Below are positions 7,968 through 16,001 of a stretch of 26,208 nt of DNA, piece after piece. The translations under genes were made by a program, and so were the position numbers. This DNA comes from an uncultured Veillonellaceae bacterium (lineage in GTDB: Bacteria > Bacillota > Negativicutes > Veillonellales > Negativicoccaceae): positions 1 through 26,208 of the forward strand of contig CAMYCX010000011.1 of the NCBI GenBank assembly GCA_947254705.1. The letters are read 5' to 3'. The notes beneath the pieces are model-generated. The model searched no databases and had not been told where the DNA came from. It saw nothing but the letters and a program-made list of their open reading frames with translations. Numbering within the stretch: the first letter of the stretch is position 1; each line of letters opens with the position of its first letter.

Positions 7968-8554
7968 TGATGCAGGCGGTTTTGATTTTGGTAATGGCCT
8001 ATCTGTTGGGCTCAATTCCAAGCGGGTTATGGATTGGCAAATGGTTGTATCACACGGATTTGCGCAAAGAAGGAAGTCATAATACAGGTGCAACAAATGC
8101 CTATCGCATATTGGGAGCGCGGGCGGCAATATTGGTATTTACAGCCGATTTTATGAAAGGTTTTTTGGCAGTTTCGTTGGGGATTCCTAACTCTGAGATG
8201 ATGGTTGGTTGTGCTGCTTGTGCAGTAATCGGTCATATGTGGTCTATATTCATGGGCTTTCACGGCGGTCGTGGTGTGGCGACGGGAGTCGGGGTGTTTA
8301 CTTGTTTGTCGCCGATAGCGGCACTAGCGGCATTTATTGTGTGGGCAGTGATTGTTGCTTGGAAACGGATTGTATCATTGGCCTCTATTGTGGCCTCTAC
8401 AGTCCCTCCGTTGATGGTTTGGTGGCGTGGAGAGCCTTGGGAATATGCAGTGTTCGGTGCGCTCGGAAGTATATTCGTGATTGCTAAGCATCGTGAGAAT
8501 ATCGTACGTTTATGGCATGGGGAAGAGCCACAAATTCAACGTGGAAAGAAGTGA
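7967..8554 (+). CDS. plsY: Glycerol-3-phosphate acyltransferase PlsY
   Basis: PlsY is the integral membrane enzyme that transfers acyl from acyl-phosphate to glycerol-3-phosphate, the first step of phospholipid synthesis in most bacteria. The three family motifs are visible: GSIPSGLWIGK near the N-terminus, GSHNTGATN (about residues 37-45) and GFHGGRGVATG (about 98-108). The 195-residue product is largely hydrophobic, with about five membrane segments, and ends in a basic cytoplasmic tail (QIQRGKK). ATG 7967 overlaps the der stop by one base; a second ATG follows at 7970. AGGATGAGG just upstream is a good ribosome site. GpsA, encoded next, supplies its substrate. Confidence 0.96.
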   Translation: MMQAVLILVMAYLLGSIPSGLWIGKWLYHTDLRKEGSHNTGATNAYRILGARAAILVFTADFMKGFLAVSLGIPNSEMMVGCAACAVIGHMWSIFMGFHGGRGVATGVGVFTCLSPIAALAAFIVWAVIVAWKRIVSLASIVASTVPPLMVWWRGEPWEYAVFGALGSIFVIAKHRENIVRLWHGEEPQIQRGKK

Positions 8555-8558
8555 TGAT

Positions 8559-9581
8559 GTGGGTGTTGCAATGATAGGCGCCGGTGGATGGGGGACCGCA
8601 ATGGTCTCACAGCTGGCACAGAAATATGCGGATGTAATATTATATTCAAGAAACAAAAAAGTGTTATCGGATATTGCGGAAATACATGAAAATCCTGATT
8701 ATCTCAGAGGGGTGCATATCCCCGAACATGTTCGGTTAACATCTGATTTGGAAGAGGCGGCCTGCGCGGATACCGTGATATTGGCAACGCCTTCTTTGGC
8801 TATTTCAGAAACGGCAGAGGCGATTGCTCCATTTTTGAAACAGGGTGCTTTGGTAATTTCAACGGCTAAAGGACTTTCGCGGGAAGGGGAGAGACTATCA
8901 ACCGTTATTGCGGAAAAAGTTGCTTCAAAAACAGCTCGTATTGCAGTACTATCCGGACCAAATCATGCGGAAGAAGTCGGGAAAGGGCAACCGGCGGCCA
9001 GTGTTGTAGCAGCGGCAACAAGGGAAGTTGCATTGGCGGCACAGGATGTATATATGCTGCCGCATTTCCGTGTTTATTTCAGCACGGATTTGGCTGGTGT
9101 TGAGTACGGTGGTGCACTAAAGAATATTATTGCACTGGCAGCAGGAGTGACCGATGGATTGCAATATGGAGATAATACACGGTCGGCGTTGATTACGCGA
9201 GGTCTGACAGAAGTCGTTCGATTTGCAAAGCACTATGGGGCGCATTCAAGCACCTTATTTGGACTGTCGGGAATGGGAGATTTAATTGTAACTTGTACCA
9301 GTGTTCACAGTCGAAATCATGCTGCAGGCTATGCAATTGGACAAGGAAAGCCGCTTGATGAGGTGTTGGGGAGCACCAATAAAGTCGTTGAGGGTGTACG
9401 TACGACTCGGATAGTTTATCCTCTGGCGAAACGGTTTGGCATTGAGATGCCGATTACGGAGCAGGTATACCAGGTACTGGAAGGAAAGACGAATCCGAAA
9501 GACGCACTGCGGGTATTGATGAATCGAGAAAAGAAAGAGGAAGTGCAGGAGCCGGTTTTTGAGGGTGTCTTTTCAAGATAA
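8559..9581 (+). CDS. gpsA: Glycerol-3-phosphate dehydrogenase [NAD(P)+]
   Basis: GpsA reduces dihydroxyacetone phosphate to sn-glycerol-3-phosphate for phospholipid synthesis. The product starts with a nucleotide-binding strand and GAGGWGTAM, followed by STAKGLSREG, LSGPNHAEEVGKG and LKNIIALAAGVTDGL, which includes the catalytic lysine region. A GTG at 8559 is the best start: it gives the standard four-residue lead before GxGxxG, and GGAAAGAAG lies 8 bases upstream. An ATG at 8571 would remove part of the first strand, and the upstream ATG at 8481 lies far inside plsY. This gives 340 residues, the family norm. It follows plsY by 4 bases; the two enzymes catalyse consecutive steps. Confidence 0.95.
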   Translation: MGVAMIGAGGWGTAMVSQLAQKYADVILYSRNKKVLSDIAEIHENPDYLRGVHIPEHVRLTSDLEEAACADTVILATPSLAISETAEAIAPFLKQGALVISTAKGLSREGERLSTVIAEKVASKTARIAVLSGPNHAEEVGKGQPAASVVAAATREVALAAQDVYMLPHFRVYFSTDLAGVEYGGALKNIIALAAGVTDGLQYGDNTRSALITRGLTEVVRFAKHYGAHSSTLFGLSGMGDLIVTCTSVHSRNHAAGYAIGQGKPLDEVLGSTNKVVEGVRTTRIVYPLAKRFGIEMPITEQVYQVLEGKTNPKDALRVLMNREKKEEVQEPVFEGVFSR

Positions 9582-9589
9582 GTTATGAA

Positions 9590-9598
9590 TGTTATAAT
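9590..9598 (+). promoter_or_regulatory. Candidate extended -10 promoter before rsmD
   Basis: TGTTATAAT is an extended -10 element (TGN plus perfect TATAAT at 9593-9598). The best -35 match at the expected distance is poor (TTTCAA, 9571-9576), which fits an extended -10 promoter. Transcription would start near 9605, about 14 bases before the rsmD ATG. The 37-base gpsA-rsmD gap also permits simple read-through. Confidence 0.5.
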
Positions 9599-9618
9599 AT
9601 TGATGAAATAGGTGCAAG

Positions 9619-10179
9619 ATGCGAATTATTGCCGGAACAGCCAAGGGGCATGCGATATTTGCTCCGAAGGGAGCACGTACCAGACCTACTCAGGATCGAG
9701 TCAGAGAATCTATTTTTAATGTTATAGCAACTTGGGGATTGTACGATACTCGGGTGTTGGATCTTTATGCCGGAACGGGTGCAATGGCGATCGAAGCGTT
9801 GAGTCGTGGAGCTGCAAATGCTGTTGCGATTGACCAGGCAACGGGAAGATGTATAGGCGAAAATGCCGAGCATTGTCGCATGGCTGAGCGCTTGACGATT
9901 CTTCCGTTGAGTGTGAAAGCAGGTGTAAAACGGTTAGTGTCTATGGCAGCGGAACCGTTTGACTATGTATTTATGGACCCGCCGTATGGCAAGGGCTTGA
10001 TTTTGCCAACCTTACAGGAGATAATTAGGGCACGGTTGTTAAAAGATCAAGCATATGTCATTGTTGAACGGGGAACAACAGAACAAGTTTTATGGCCAGA
10101 GTCGTTGGCCTTGATTAAAGAAAAACAATACCGACACAGTTGCGTTACATATTTGCAATATACAAGTAAGGGAGAATGA
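9619..10179 (+). CDS. rsmD: 16S rRNA (guanine(966)-N(2))-methyltransferase RsmD
   Basis: RsmD methylates G966 of 16S rRNA (E. coli numbering) in the assembled 30S subunit, using S-adenosylmethionine. The N-terminal signature MRIIAGTAKG and RPTQDRVRESIFN are typical. The SAM motif is VLDLYAGTGAMAIEALSRGA (about residues 46-65), and the catalytic motif DPPY is at 120-123. The length of 186 residues is normal. The start is the only convincing one, with AGGTG a few bases upstream. It is separated by one base from coaD; the rsmD-coaD pair is a very common neighbourhood in bacteria and supports both calls. Confidence 0.95.
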   Translation: MRIIAGTAKGHAIFAPKGARTRPTQDRVRESIFNVIATWGLYDTRVLDLYAGTGAMAIEALSRGAANAVAIDQATGRCIGENAEHCRMAERLTILPLSVKAGVKRLVSMAAEPFDYVFMDPPYGKGLILPTLQEIIRARLLKDQAYVIVERGTTEQVLWPESLALIKEKQYRHSCVTYLQYTSKGE

Positions 10180-10180
10180 A

Positions 10181-10669
10181 ATGCGAACAGCAGTCTGTTC
10201 AGGTAGTTTTGATCCTGTAACAAACGGACATATTGACATTATTAAACGAAGTGCAGGGTTGGTCGATAAGCTCATTGTAGCGGTGTTTATTAATCCTAAT
10301 AAAGAGCCTCTTTTTTCAATCGAAGAGCGAGTGGCGCTTTTAGAGAAAGCGGTTCGTGATATTCCGAATGTAGAAGTAGATTCATTTTCAGGATTGCTGA
10401 ATGAATATGTACGACGTAAAAATGCGAGACTGATTATTCGAGGGTTAAGGGCATTTAGTGACTTTGAATATGAATTTCAAAGGGCATTATTGATTAAGAG
10501 CATTGATCCCGAGATTGAAACAGCCTTTTTTATGACGAGCGGCGAATATTCCTATCTCAGTTCATCAGGAGTGCGTGAGCTGGCTCGTTTCGGCGGAGAA
10601 GTGAGCCATCTGGTTCCGTCATGTGTAGAGAAGGCATTGGTTGAAAAGATGGATCGATTTAAAATTTGA
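10181..10669 (+). CDS. coaD: Phosphopantetheine adenylyltransferase
   Basis: CoaD transfers AMP from ATP to 4'-phosphopantetheine, the penultimate step of coenzyme A synthesis, in the cytoplasm. The nucleotidyltransferase signature GSFDPVTNGHIDII is at residues 8-21, with the T/HxGH-type TNGH at 14-17. The substrate region IRGLRAFSDFEYEFQ and the C-terminal motif YSYLSSSGVRELA are all present. The 162 residues match the family. GGGAG upstream and a one-base gap after rsmD indicate coupled translation. CoA supply is relevant to the acyl-CoA-handling genes further downstream in the window, although they are in another transcription unit. Confidence 0.97.
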   Translation: MRTAVCSGSFDPVTNGHIDIIKRSAGLVDKLIVAVFINPNKEPLFSIEERVALLEKAVRDIPNVEVDSFSGLLNEYVRRKNARLIIRGLRAFSDFEYEFQRALLIKSIDPEIETAFFMTSGEYSYLSSSGVRELARFGGEVSHLVPSCVEKALVEKMDRFKI

Positions 10670-10685
10670 TCAAGGAGTGATGAAT

Positions 10686-11165
10686 ATGGATACGCAAGTA
10701 TTATTGAAGGAATTGGAAGAATTAATTACGGATGCGACTGGATTTCCGGTATTGGGGAAGAAAATGGTGGATCAAGAAGAAGTAATGCGATTAATTGATG
10801 AGATTAATCATTCTTTGCCGAATGAACTTGCCAAGGCACAATCTATTGTGGCGGATTGCGAGCGTCGCAAATTGGAGGCCCAGAAAGAAGCAGAGAAGAT
10901 TGTGGCGCAGGCAAAAGATTATATTGCACAAATTACGGAAGAAAGCGAACTGGTTAAAATGGCACAGGAACGTGCCAATGAAATCGTTGCTACTGCAGAA
11001 GAGGCTGCCCGTACGATGAATACAAATGCGTTGACTTATGCAACTGATGTGCTGACTTATGTTGAAGATAATATGGAAAAAACCTTGGATTCTTTGCGTC
11101 AAAATCGAGAAAGTTTGATGAAACAAAACACGAATTCTGTTGAGGGACGCAAATCGAATAATTAA
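10686..11165 (+). CDS. Conserved coiled-coil protein of unknown function encoded after coaD
   Basis: The 159-residue product has no signal peptide or membrane helix. Residues about 30-140 are strongly helical, rich in Ala, Glu, Gln and Lys, with heptad-like spacing (AKAQSIVADCERRKLEAQ, AEKIVAQAKDYIAQITEESE). It resembles the stalk subunits of rotary ATPases (subunit b/H/E) and is often labelled just 'ATPase'. No ATP synthase gene is near, so I treat that as compositional similarity. The N-terminus (LLKELEELITDATGFPVLGKKMVDQEEVMRLI) looks like a short ordered domain, with some resemblance to DivIVA/GpsB-type proteins. ATG 10686 is chosen over ATG 10680 because AAGGAG (10672-10677) is 8 bases away. 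Genes of this kind next to coaD recur in Firmicutes. Confidence 0.75.
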   Translation: MDTQVLLKELEELITDATGFPVLGKKMVDQEEVMRLIDEINHSLPNELAKAQSIVADCERRKLEAQKEAEKIVAQAKDYIAQITEESELVKMAQERANEIVATAEEAARTMNTNALTYATDVLTYVEDNMEKTLDSLRQNRESLMKQNTNSVEGRKSNN

Positions 11166-11190
11166 TAAGCAACACAATCCTTATAACGCG

Positions 11191-11220
11191 AAAATGCAGT
11201 TGAGGACAACTGCATTTTTT
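11191..11220 (+). terminator. Rho-independent terminator between the coaD operon and leuS
   Basis: A perfect 12-base stem, AAAATGCAGTTG (11191-11202) with CAACTGCATTTT (11207-11218), has an AGGA tetraloop and a T-run to 11220. It can work on both strands. It leaves only 41 bases before the leuS ATG. Confidence 0.88.
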
Positions 11221-11261
11221 ATATATTTTTGTTGTGTTTCAGCGATAACGGGAGGGAAACA

Positions 11262-13733
11262 ATGCAAGTCGAGACTAAGTATATACCGGTGAATATTGAA
11301 TCAAAATGGCAAAGATATTGGGATGAGCATCATCAGGCGAAAACCGGTACGGATGCCGCAAAAGATAAGTACTATGTATTGGAGATGTTTCCGTATCCGT
11401 CGGGTAATTTGCATATGGGACACGTGCGTAATTACTCAATCGGTGATGTGATCGCGCGTTTTAAGTCTATGCGTGGATACAATGTACTGCACCCTATGGG
11501 GTGGGATGCGTTTGGCATGCCGGCAGAGAATGCGGCAATTGCACGAGGAATTCATCCTGGAGAATGGACCTATAAAAATATTGCTAATATGAAACGTCAA
11601 CAAAAAGCACTTGGTTTGTTTTATGATTGGGAAAAAGAATTTGCCACTTGTGATGAAGAGTATTATCGTTGGACGCAGCAAATTTTTCTTTTGTTTTACC
11701 AAAAAGGATTAGCATATCGCAAAGGTGCTAAAGTAAATTGGTGCGAACATTGTCATACCGTGTTGGCGAACGAACAGGTTATTGACGGTGCATGTTGGCG
11801 CTGTGATGAGCCTGTTGTAAAAAAGAATTTGGAACAATGGTTCTTACGAATTACCGATTATGCGGATCGCTTGCTCCAAGATTTGGATGGGCTGGAAGGG
11901 TGGCCGGAGCGTGTAAAGATGATGCAGCGCAATTGGATCGGTCGGAGTGAAGGTACAGAGTTTTCATTTGCAGTAGAAGGCTTGCCCCAAGCATCGATTG
12001 ATGTTTATACGACAAGGGTCGATACCGTATATGGTGTTTCGTATGTGGTGCTCGCTCCCGAACATCCTTTGGTGGAAAAGATCATCGATGGGAAACCCCA
12101 GGCAAAACAGGTACGCGAATTTGTAGACCAAGTTCGTAATTTAAATGAATTGGAACGGACATCTGATGAGGTGGAAAAAATTGGTGTGTTTACTGGCGGT
12201 TATGCAATTCATCCTTTGACAGGGAAACAAGTACCGATCTGGGTTGCTAACTATGTTCTGCTGGAATATGGGACTGGTGCTGTCATGGGGGTTCCGGCTC
12301 ATGATGCAAGAGACTGGGCATTTGCGCAAAAATATAATTTGCCAATCAAGGGAGTGGTGTCGCCTGCAGACGGAACAGCAACGGATATTTCCCAAGGGGC
12401 ATTTGTTAATGATGGGGTGTTGCATGATTCGGCTGAATTTAGCGGGCTTGATAGTGTGCAGGCCCGGACTAATATTACCCAACGTCTGACTGATGAAGGC
12501 ATCGGTCGAAAGAAAGTGCAGTATCGTTTGCGTGATTGGCTTATTTCTCGTCAACGTTATTGGGGAGTCCCTATTCCTGTTGTATATTGTGATACTTGCG
12601 GAATCGTTCCTGTGCCTGCCGAAGAACTGCCCGTTCGATTGCCGTTGGATGTAAAATTTGTTGGTGATACGACTTCTCCACTGGAAACATCCGAAACGTT
12701 TATTTCAACAGCGTGTCCTCGGTGCGGGAAAAAAGCGCGACGCGAAACGGATACGATGGACACATTTATAGATTCGTCATGGTATTTTTTACGGTATGCA
12801 GATGCTCACAATGATCACGCACCGTTTGACCGGGAGAAAGCAGATTATTGGATGCAAGTTGATCAATATATCGGCGGGATTGAACATGCTATTTTGCATT
12901 TACTGTATTCTAGATTTGTTACTAAGGTGTTACATGATGCTGATATGATTTCAGCCGCAGAGCCATTTAAACGTTTGTTGACGCAGGGAATGGTTCTTAA
13001 AGATGGCGGGAAAATGTCAAAATCCAAAGGAAATGTGGTATCTCCTGAAGATATTATTCACCAGTATGGGGCGGATACGGCTCGATTATTCATATTGTTT
13101 GCCGCTCCGGTGGAACGTGATCTTGAATGGAGTGAGCAAGGCGTAGAAGGCACTTCCCGCTTCTTGCAGCGTGTATGGCGTGTTGTACATCGATATAAGG
13201 AACTACCGTCACATGATGGAGTAATGACAGAGAATGAGATTGTATTGCGCCGAAAATTGCATCAGACGGTGCAAAAAGTGACTAGCGATTTAGACGGAAA
13301 ATTCAATTTTAACACCGCAATTAGTAGTGTAATGGAATTGGTTAATGCGATGTACACATTTGATGGAGACGGAGTACAAATACTACCATCTTTCCGTGAT
13401 GAATTGTTGCGCGACTTGTTGTTGCTTTTGGCACCTTTTGTACCACATATCACTGAAGAGTTGTGGCAGACGTTGGAAGAACCGGAAACCAGTGTTCATA
13501 GTGCGTCATGGCCGACAGTTGATGCTGCGGCACTGGTTGTTGATGAAGTAGAAATTGCAATTCAAGTCAATGGCAAAGTACGTGATACGATGTGTGTCGG
13601 TGTTGAGGAAGATATTGAATCAGTACAAAGACGTGCACTTGCACAAGAACGAATTCGGGAATTCACTGCGGATAAAACAGTAGTAAAAATTATCGTGATC
13701 CCGAAGAAAGTAGTTAATATTGTTGTCAAATGA
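11262..13733 (+). CDS. leuS: Leucyl-tRNA synthetase
   Basis: LeuRS is a class I synthetase charging tRNA-Leu. The HIGH-type motif HMGH is at residues 51-54 and KMSKS at 584-588. A Cys-rich zinc-type module (CEHCHTVLANEQV...CWRCDE) and the CP1 editing insertion (YTTRVDTVYGVSYVVLAPEH; GTGAVMGVPAHDARD) are present. Two more CxxC pairs (CDTCG; CPRCG) lie around residues 445-490. The C-terminal anticodon-binding domain ends in AIQVNGKVRD and a KVVNIVVK tail. ATG 11262 with GGGAGG upstream gives 823 residues, the bacterial norm; the upstream in-frame ATG at 11229 lacks a ribosome site. No T-box leader is present in front of it. Confidence 0.97.
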   Translation: MQVETKYIPVNIESKWQRYWDEHHQAKTGTDAAKDKYYVLEMFPYPSGNLHMGHVRNYSIGDVIARFKSMRGYNVLHPMGWDAFGMPAENAAIARGIHPGEWTYKNIANMKRQQKALGLFYDWEKEFATCDEEYYRWTQQIFLLFYQKGLAYRKGAKVNWCEHCHTVLANEQVIDGACWRCDEPVVKKNLEQWFLRITDYADRLLQDLDGLEGWPERVKMMQRNWIGRSEGTEFSFAVEGLPQASIDVYTTRVDTVYGVSYVVLAPEHPLVEKIIDGKPQAKQVREFVDQVRNLNELERTSDEVEKIGVFTGGYAIHPLTGKQVPIWVANYVLLEYGTGAVMGVPAHDARDWAFAQKYNLPIKGVVSPADGTATDISQGAFVNDGVLHDSAEFSGLDSVQARTNITQRLTDEGIGRKKVQYRLRDWLISRQRYWGVPIPVVYCDTCGIVPVPAEELPVRLPLDVKFVGDTTSPLETSETFISTACPRCGKKARRETDTMDTFIDSSWYFLRYADAHNDHAPFDREKADYWMQVDQYIGGIEHAILHLLYSRFVTKVLHDADMISAAEPFKRLLTQGMVLKDGGKMSKSKGNVVSPEDIIHQYGADTARLFILFAAPVERDLEWSEQGVEGTSRFLQRVWRVVHRYKELPSHDGVMTENEIVLRRKLHQTVQKVTSDLDGKFNFNTAISSVMELVNAMYTFDGDGVQILPSFRDELLRDLLLLLAPFVPHITEELWQTLEEPETSVHSASWPTVDAAALVVDEVEIAIQVNGKVRDTMCVGVEEDIESVQRRALAQERIREFTADKTVVKIIVIPKKVVNIVVK

Positions 13734-13747
13734 AACAAGAAATTCAT

Positions 13748-13780
13748 AAAAAAGGCCTTCTCACTTGAGGGCGCTTTTTT
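13748..13780 (+). terminator. Rho-independent terminator after leuS
   Basis: AAAAAAG (13748-13754) pairs with CTTTTTT (13774-13780). Inside, GCC (13755-13757) can pair with GGC (13770-13772) and CTC (13760-13762) with GAG (13767-13769), so the stem is imperfect with a short loop. It starts 15 bases after the leuS stop. Confidence 0.65.
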
Positions 13781-13822
13781 ATGTAATGAAAAAATACGTA
13801 AAATGGAGTTATTATTAGCCTG

Positions 13823-13831
13823 TGATATAAT
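13823..13831 (+). promoter_or_regulatory. Candidate extended -10 promoter of the nrdR-LPS heptose operon
   Basis: TGATATAAT is an extended -10 element (TGN before TATAAT at 13826-13831), with no good -35 box at the standard distance. It lies in the only sizeable gap before nrdR, behind the leuS terminator. A start near 13838 gives a leader of about 28 bases with the strong ribosome site AAGGAGG (13853-13859). I saw no pair of NrdR boxes around it. Confidence 0.55.
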
Positions 13832-13865
13832 AAAATAAAAAGTTAATTCGCCAAGGAGGCTTATT

Positions 13866-14360
13866 ATGAAATGTCCGTTTTGCCAATTTGAAGCCACGAA
13901 AGTAACCGACTCTCGTACGACAGATGATGGTAATGCGATTCGACGTCGGCGGGAATGTTTGTCATGCGCTCGACGCTTTACGACATATGAATTAGTGGAA
14001 GAAGCACCGCTGATGGTTATCAAAAAAGGTAATCGGCGTGAGATGTTTGATCGTGGTAAGTTGCTGCGTGGCATTATGCGGGCGTGTGATAAACGAAATA
14101 TCGTGCTGGAACAGATGGAAGAGTTGGTTGGAGAAGTAGAACGCGAAATCCGAAACGGTTTGGTCCAGGAAATTCATTCCGAGAAATTGGGTGAATTGGT
14201 ATTGGACAAACTGAAAGATTTAGATCAGGTTGCATATATACGATTTGCTTCTGTGTATCGTAAGTTCCAAAATCTTGATGAGTTTATGCATGAGCTGGAA
14301 ACTTTGATGAATCAAAAGAGAAAAACGTCTGTAAGCACGAATGGCGGTAAGGAGGAATAG
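13866..14360 (+). CDS. nrdR: Transcriptional repressor NrdR
   Basis: NrdR represses ribonucleotide reductase genes in response to bound (d)ATP. The N-terminal zinc ribbon has Cys3, Cys6, Cys31 and Cys34 (KCPFC and CLSC) and the family stretch DSRTTDDGNAIRRRREC. An ATP-cone domain follows from about residue 48 to 138 (VIKKGNRREMFDRGKLLRGI; DQVAYIRFASVYRKF). Length is 164 residues, slightly over the usual 150-160 because of a basic tail. The ribosome site AAGGAGG is strong. The stop TAG is followed by the next ATG after one base, so the repressor is coupled to a dipeptidase and the LPS genes, with no reductase gene in the window. Confidence 0.96.
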   Translation: MKCPFCQFEATKVTDSRTTDDGNAIRRRRECLSCARRFTTYELVEEAPLMVIKKGNRREMFDRGKLLRGIMRACDKRNIVLEQMEELVGEVEREIRNGLVQEIHSEKLGELVLDKLKDLDQVAYIRFASVYRKFQNLDEFMHELETLMNQKRKTSVSTNGGKEE

Positions 14361-14361
14361 T

Positions 14362-15438
14362 ATGATTATTGACTTACATTGCGATACGTTAATGAAACTG
14401 TTGGATGTGCCTGCGGGAGGTGATTTGTATCAAAATTGCTGGAATATTGATATCCAAAAGTTACAGCACTCTCACTATTTGATGCAGGATTTTGCCATCT
14501 TTGTTGATCTCAAAAAACATTCGGATGCGTATGTTCGATATACGCAGATGAAGCACATTTTTGATGACCAGGTGCAAAAGTATTCGAAATATATTCGACA
14601 GATACGAAATTATGATGATCTGATGTTATGTAAACGTGACGGTGTTATTGGTGCAATGCTTTCTATTGAAGAAGGCGGGGTATTAGGCGGCGATATGAAC
14701 AAATTGCAGGCCGCGTATAATGATGGAGTTCGTCTGATTACGTTGACTTGGAATTACCCGAATGAGTTGGGTTATCCCAACGGGGTAGAAGGGTCAGATA
14801 AAGGATTAACATCTCGAGGATGGGAGTTTGTCGAGTGGATGCAAGGCCATGGGATGATTGTTGACACAAGTCATTTAAATGATCAGGGAACGCGAGAGTT
14901 GCTAGAACGCACAACAAGGCCGATTATGGCTTCACACTCCAATGCCCGGCACATCAAGCCGCATACACGGAATTTGCCGGATGATTTGTTGCGCTTATAT
15001 GGAGAAAAGGGCGGAATTATCGGATTGAATTTTTCGCGTAATTTTGTGAGCAAGGAACCAATCACGTCGCTTTCCGAAATCAATAATCCGAAGATGTTTC
15101 CCAAGTTGGTAACTAATGAAGAATATCATGCGATTCAGACGGGGGAGGCGAAGCGTCCGACAGGAGATTTAACAGAGCCGTTAATCGTTTCTAAAGTAGA
15201 GGATATTGCTAAACATGCACGATATATGGCAGATTTGGCAGGAATTGAAACAGTTGCATTAGGAACCGATTTTGATGGTGTGCAGCCATATTTGGAAATA
15301 CATGACGCAAGTGAAATGGATAAATTGGCGCACGCACTGAAAAAAGAGCAGTTTTCAGATGATGATATAGAGCGAATTTTTGCTACCAATGCCATACGAT
15401 TTTTACGTGATACGTTGTGCTGCCAGGAGAAAGACTAA
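14362..15438 (+). CDS. Membrane dipeptidase-type zinc peptidase (M19 family)
   Basis: This 358-residue protein belongs to the renal-dipeptidase (M19) family of amidohydrolase-fold dipeptidases. The HxD zinc pair is His6-Asp8 (DLHCDTL). The bridging acid is in SIEEGG (Glu103 or Glu104), and further ligands are His171 (DTSHLND) and His192 (SHSNAR). The GTDFDG motif near the C-terminus is also typical. No signal peptide or lipobox is visible, so it is probably cytoplasmic. ATG 14362 with GGTAAGGAGG upstream is chosen over an ATG inside nrdR. It joins gmhA by a one-base overlap (TAATG). Substrate is unknown; its place ahead of the heptose genes hints at envelope turnover, but that is only inference. 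Confidence 0.9.
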   Translation: MIIDLHCDTLMKLLDVPAGGDLYQNCWNIDIQKLQHSHYLMQDFAIFVDLKKHSDAYVRYTQMKHIFDDQVQKYSKYIRQIRNYDDLMLCKRDGVIGAMLSIEEGGVLGGDMNKLQAAYNDGVRLITLTWNYPNELGYPNGVEGSDKGLTSRGWEFVEWMQGHGMIVDTSHLNDQGTRELLERTTRPIMASHSNARHIKPHTRNLPDDLLRLYGEKGGIIGLNFSRNFVSKEPITSLSEINNPKMFPKLVTNEEYHAIQTGEAKRPTGDLTEPLIVSKVEDIAKHARYMADLAGIETVALGTDFDGVQPYLEIHDASEMDKLAHALKKEQFSDDDIERIFATNAIRFLRDTLCCQEKD

Positions 15439-16001
15439 TGTGTACAGTCCAGAATGCCTTTGCAGCACATCGTGAAGTGTTCACACGGTTAATTGAACAA
15501 AAAGACGAGATTACTTTATTAGGGCAATGGTGGATAGACACGTTGCAGTCGGGCGGTACTATATTTTTTTGCGGAAATGGGGGAAGTGCAGCAGATTCAC
15601 AGCATTTAGCGGCAGAACTGGTCGGACGGTATCACAACGAACGACAGGGGCTGCGAGGAATTGCATTGACCGTGGATACATCTGTTTTGACTGCAGTGGC
15701 CAATGACTATTCTTATGATTGTATATTTTCTCGTCAAGTGGAGGCATTAGGGAGGCCGGGAGACTTGCTGGTTGCAATTTCCACCAGTGGGAACAGTCCT
15801 AACATAGTGAAGGCGGCGGAGGCAGCAACACAGCGTAAGATGCGTATCATCGGTTTGACAGGTGCCGCCTCGTGCAAATTAGACTATTGTGCAACATCTG
15901 TATTGCACGTCCCTTCGGATATAACCGCTCATATTCAGGAAATGCATTTGATGATTGGTCATATTTGGTGTGCAATGGTGGACGAATATTATGAACGTTG
16001 A
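15438..16001 (+). CDS. gmhA: Sedoheptulose-7-phosphate isomerase
   Basis: GmhA converts sedoheptulose-7-phosphate to D-glycero-D-manno-heptose-7-phosphate, the first step to ADP-heptose for the LPS inner core. The SIS-domain sugar-phosphate site appears as CGNGGSAADSQH (residues 45-56), followed by the catalytic-glutamate stretch LAAELVGRY and a second loop STSGNSPN. Length is 187 residues, typical. The start shares one base with the dipeptidase stop and has AGGAG upstream. Its end overlaps hldE by 11 bases. With hldE and gmhB it completes the route to ADP-D-glycero-beta-D-manno-heptose. Confidence 0.95.
   Translation: MCTVQNAFAAHREVFTRLIEQKDEITLLGQWWIDTLQSGGTIFFCGNGGSAADSQHLAAELVGRYHNERQGLRGIALTVDTSVLTAVANDYSYDCIFSRQVEALGRPGDLLVAISTSGNSPNIVKAAEAATQRKMRIIGLTGAASCKLDYCATSVLHVPSDITAHIQEMHLMIGHIWCAMVDEYYER

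Noticed and set aside
8481..8558. Longer gpsA protein starting at ATG 8481
   Set aside because: It would overlap plsY by 74 bases and add 26 residues before the nucleotide-binding strand; GTG 8559 has a well-placed ribosome site and gives the standard N-terminus.
11166..11261. A T-box leader for leuS
   Set aside because: No TGGNACCGCG-like core and no space for stem I; only a simple terminator hairpin is present.
13562..14074. Minus-strand open frame of 170 codons across the leuS end, the gap and nrdR
   Set aside because: It crosses a terminator and parts of two firmly identified plus-strand genes, has low-complexity Ser/Thr-rich content and no family resemblance.
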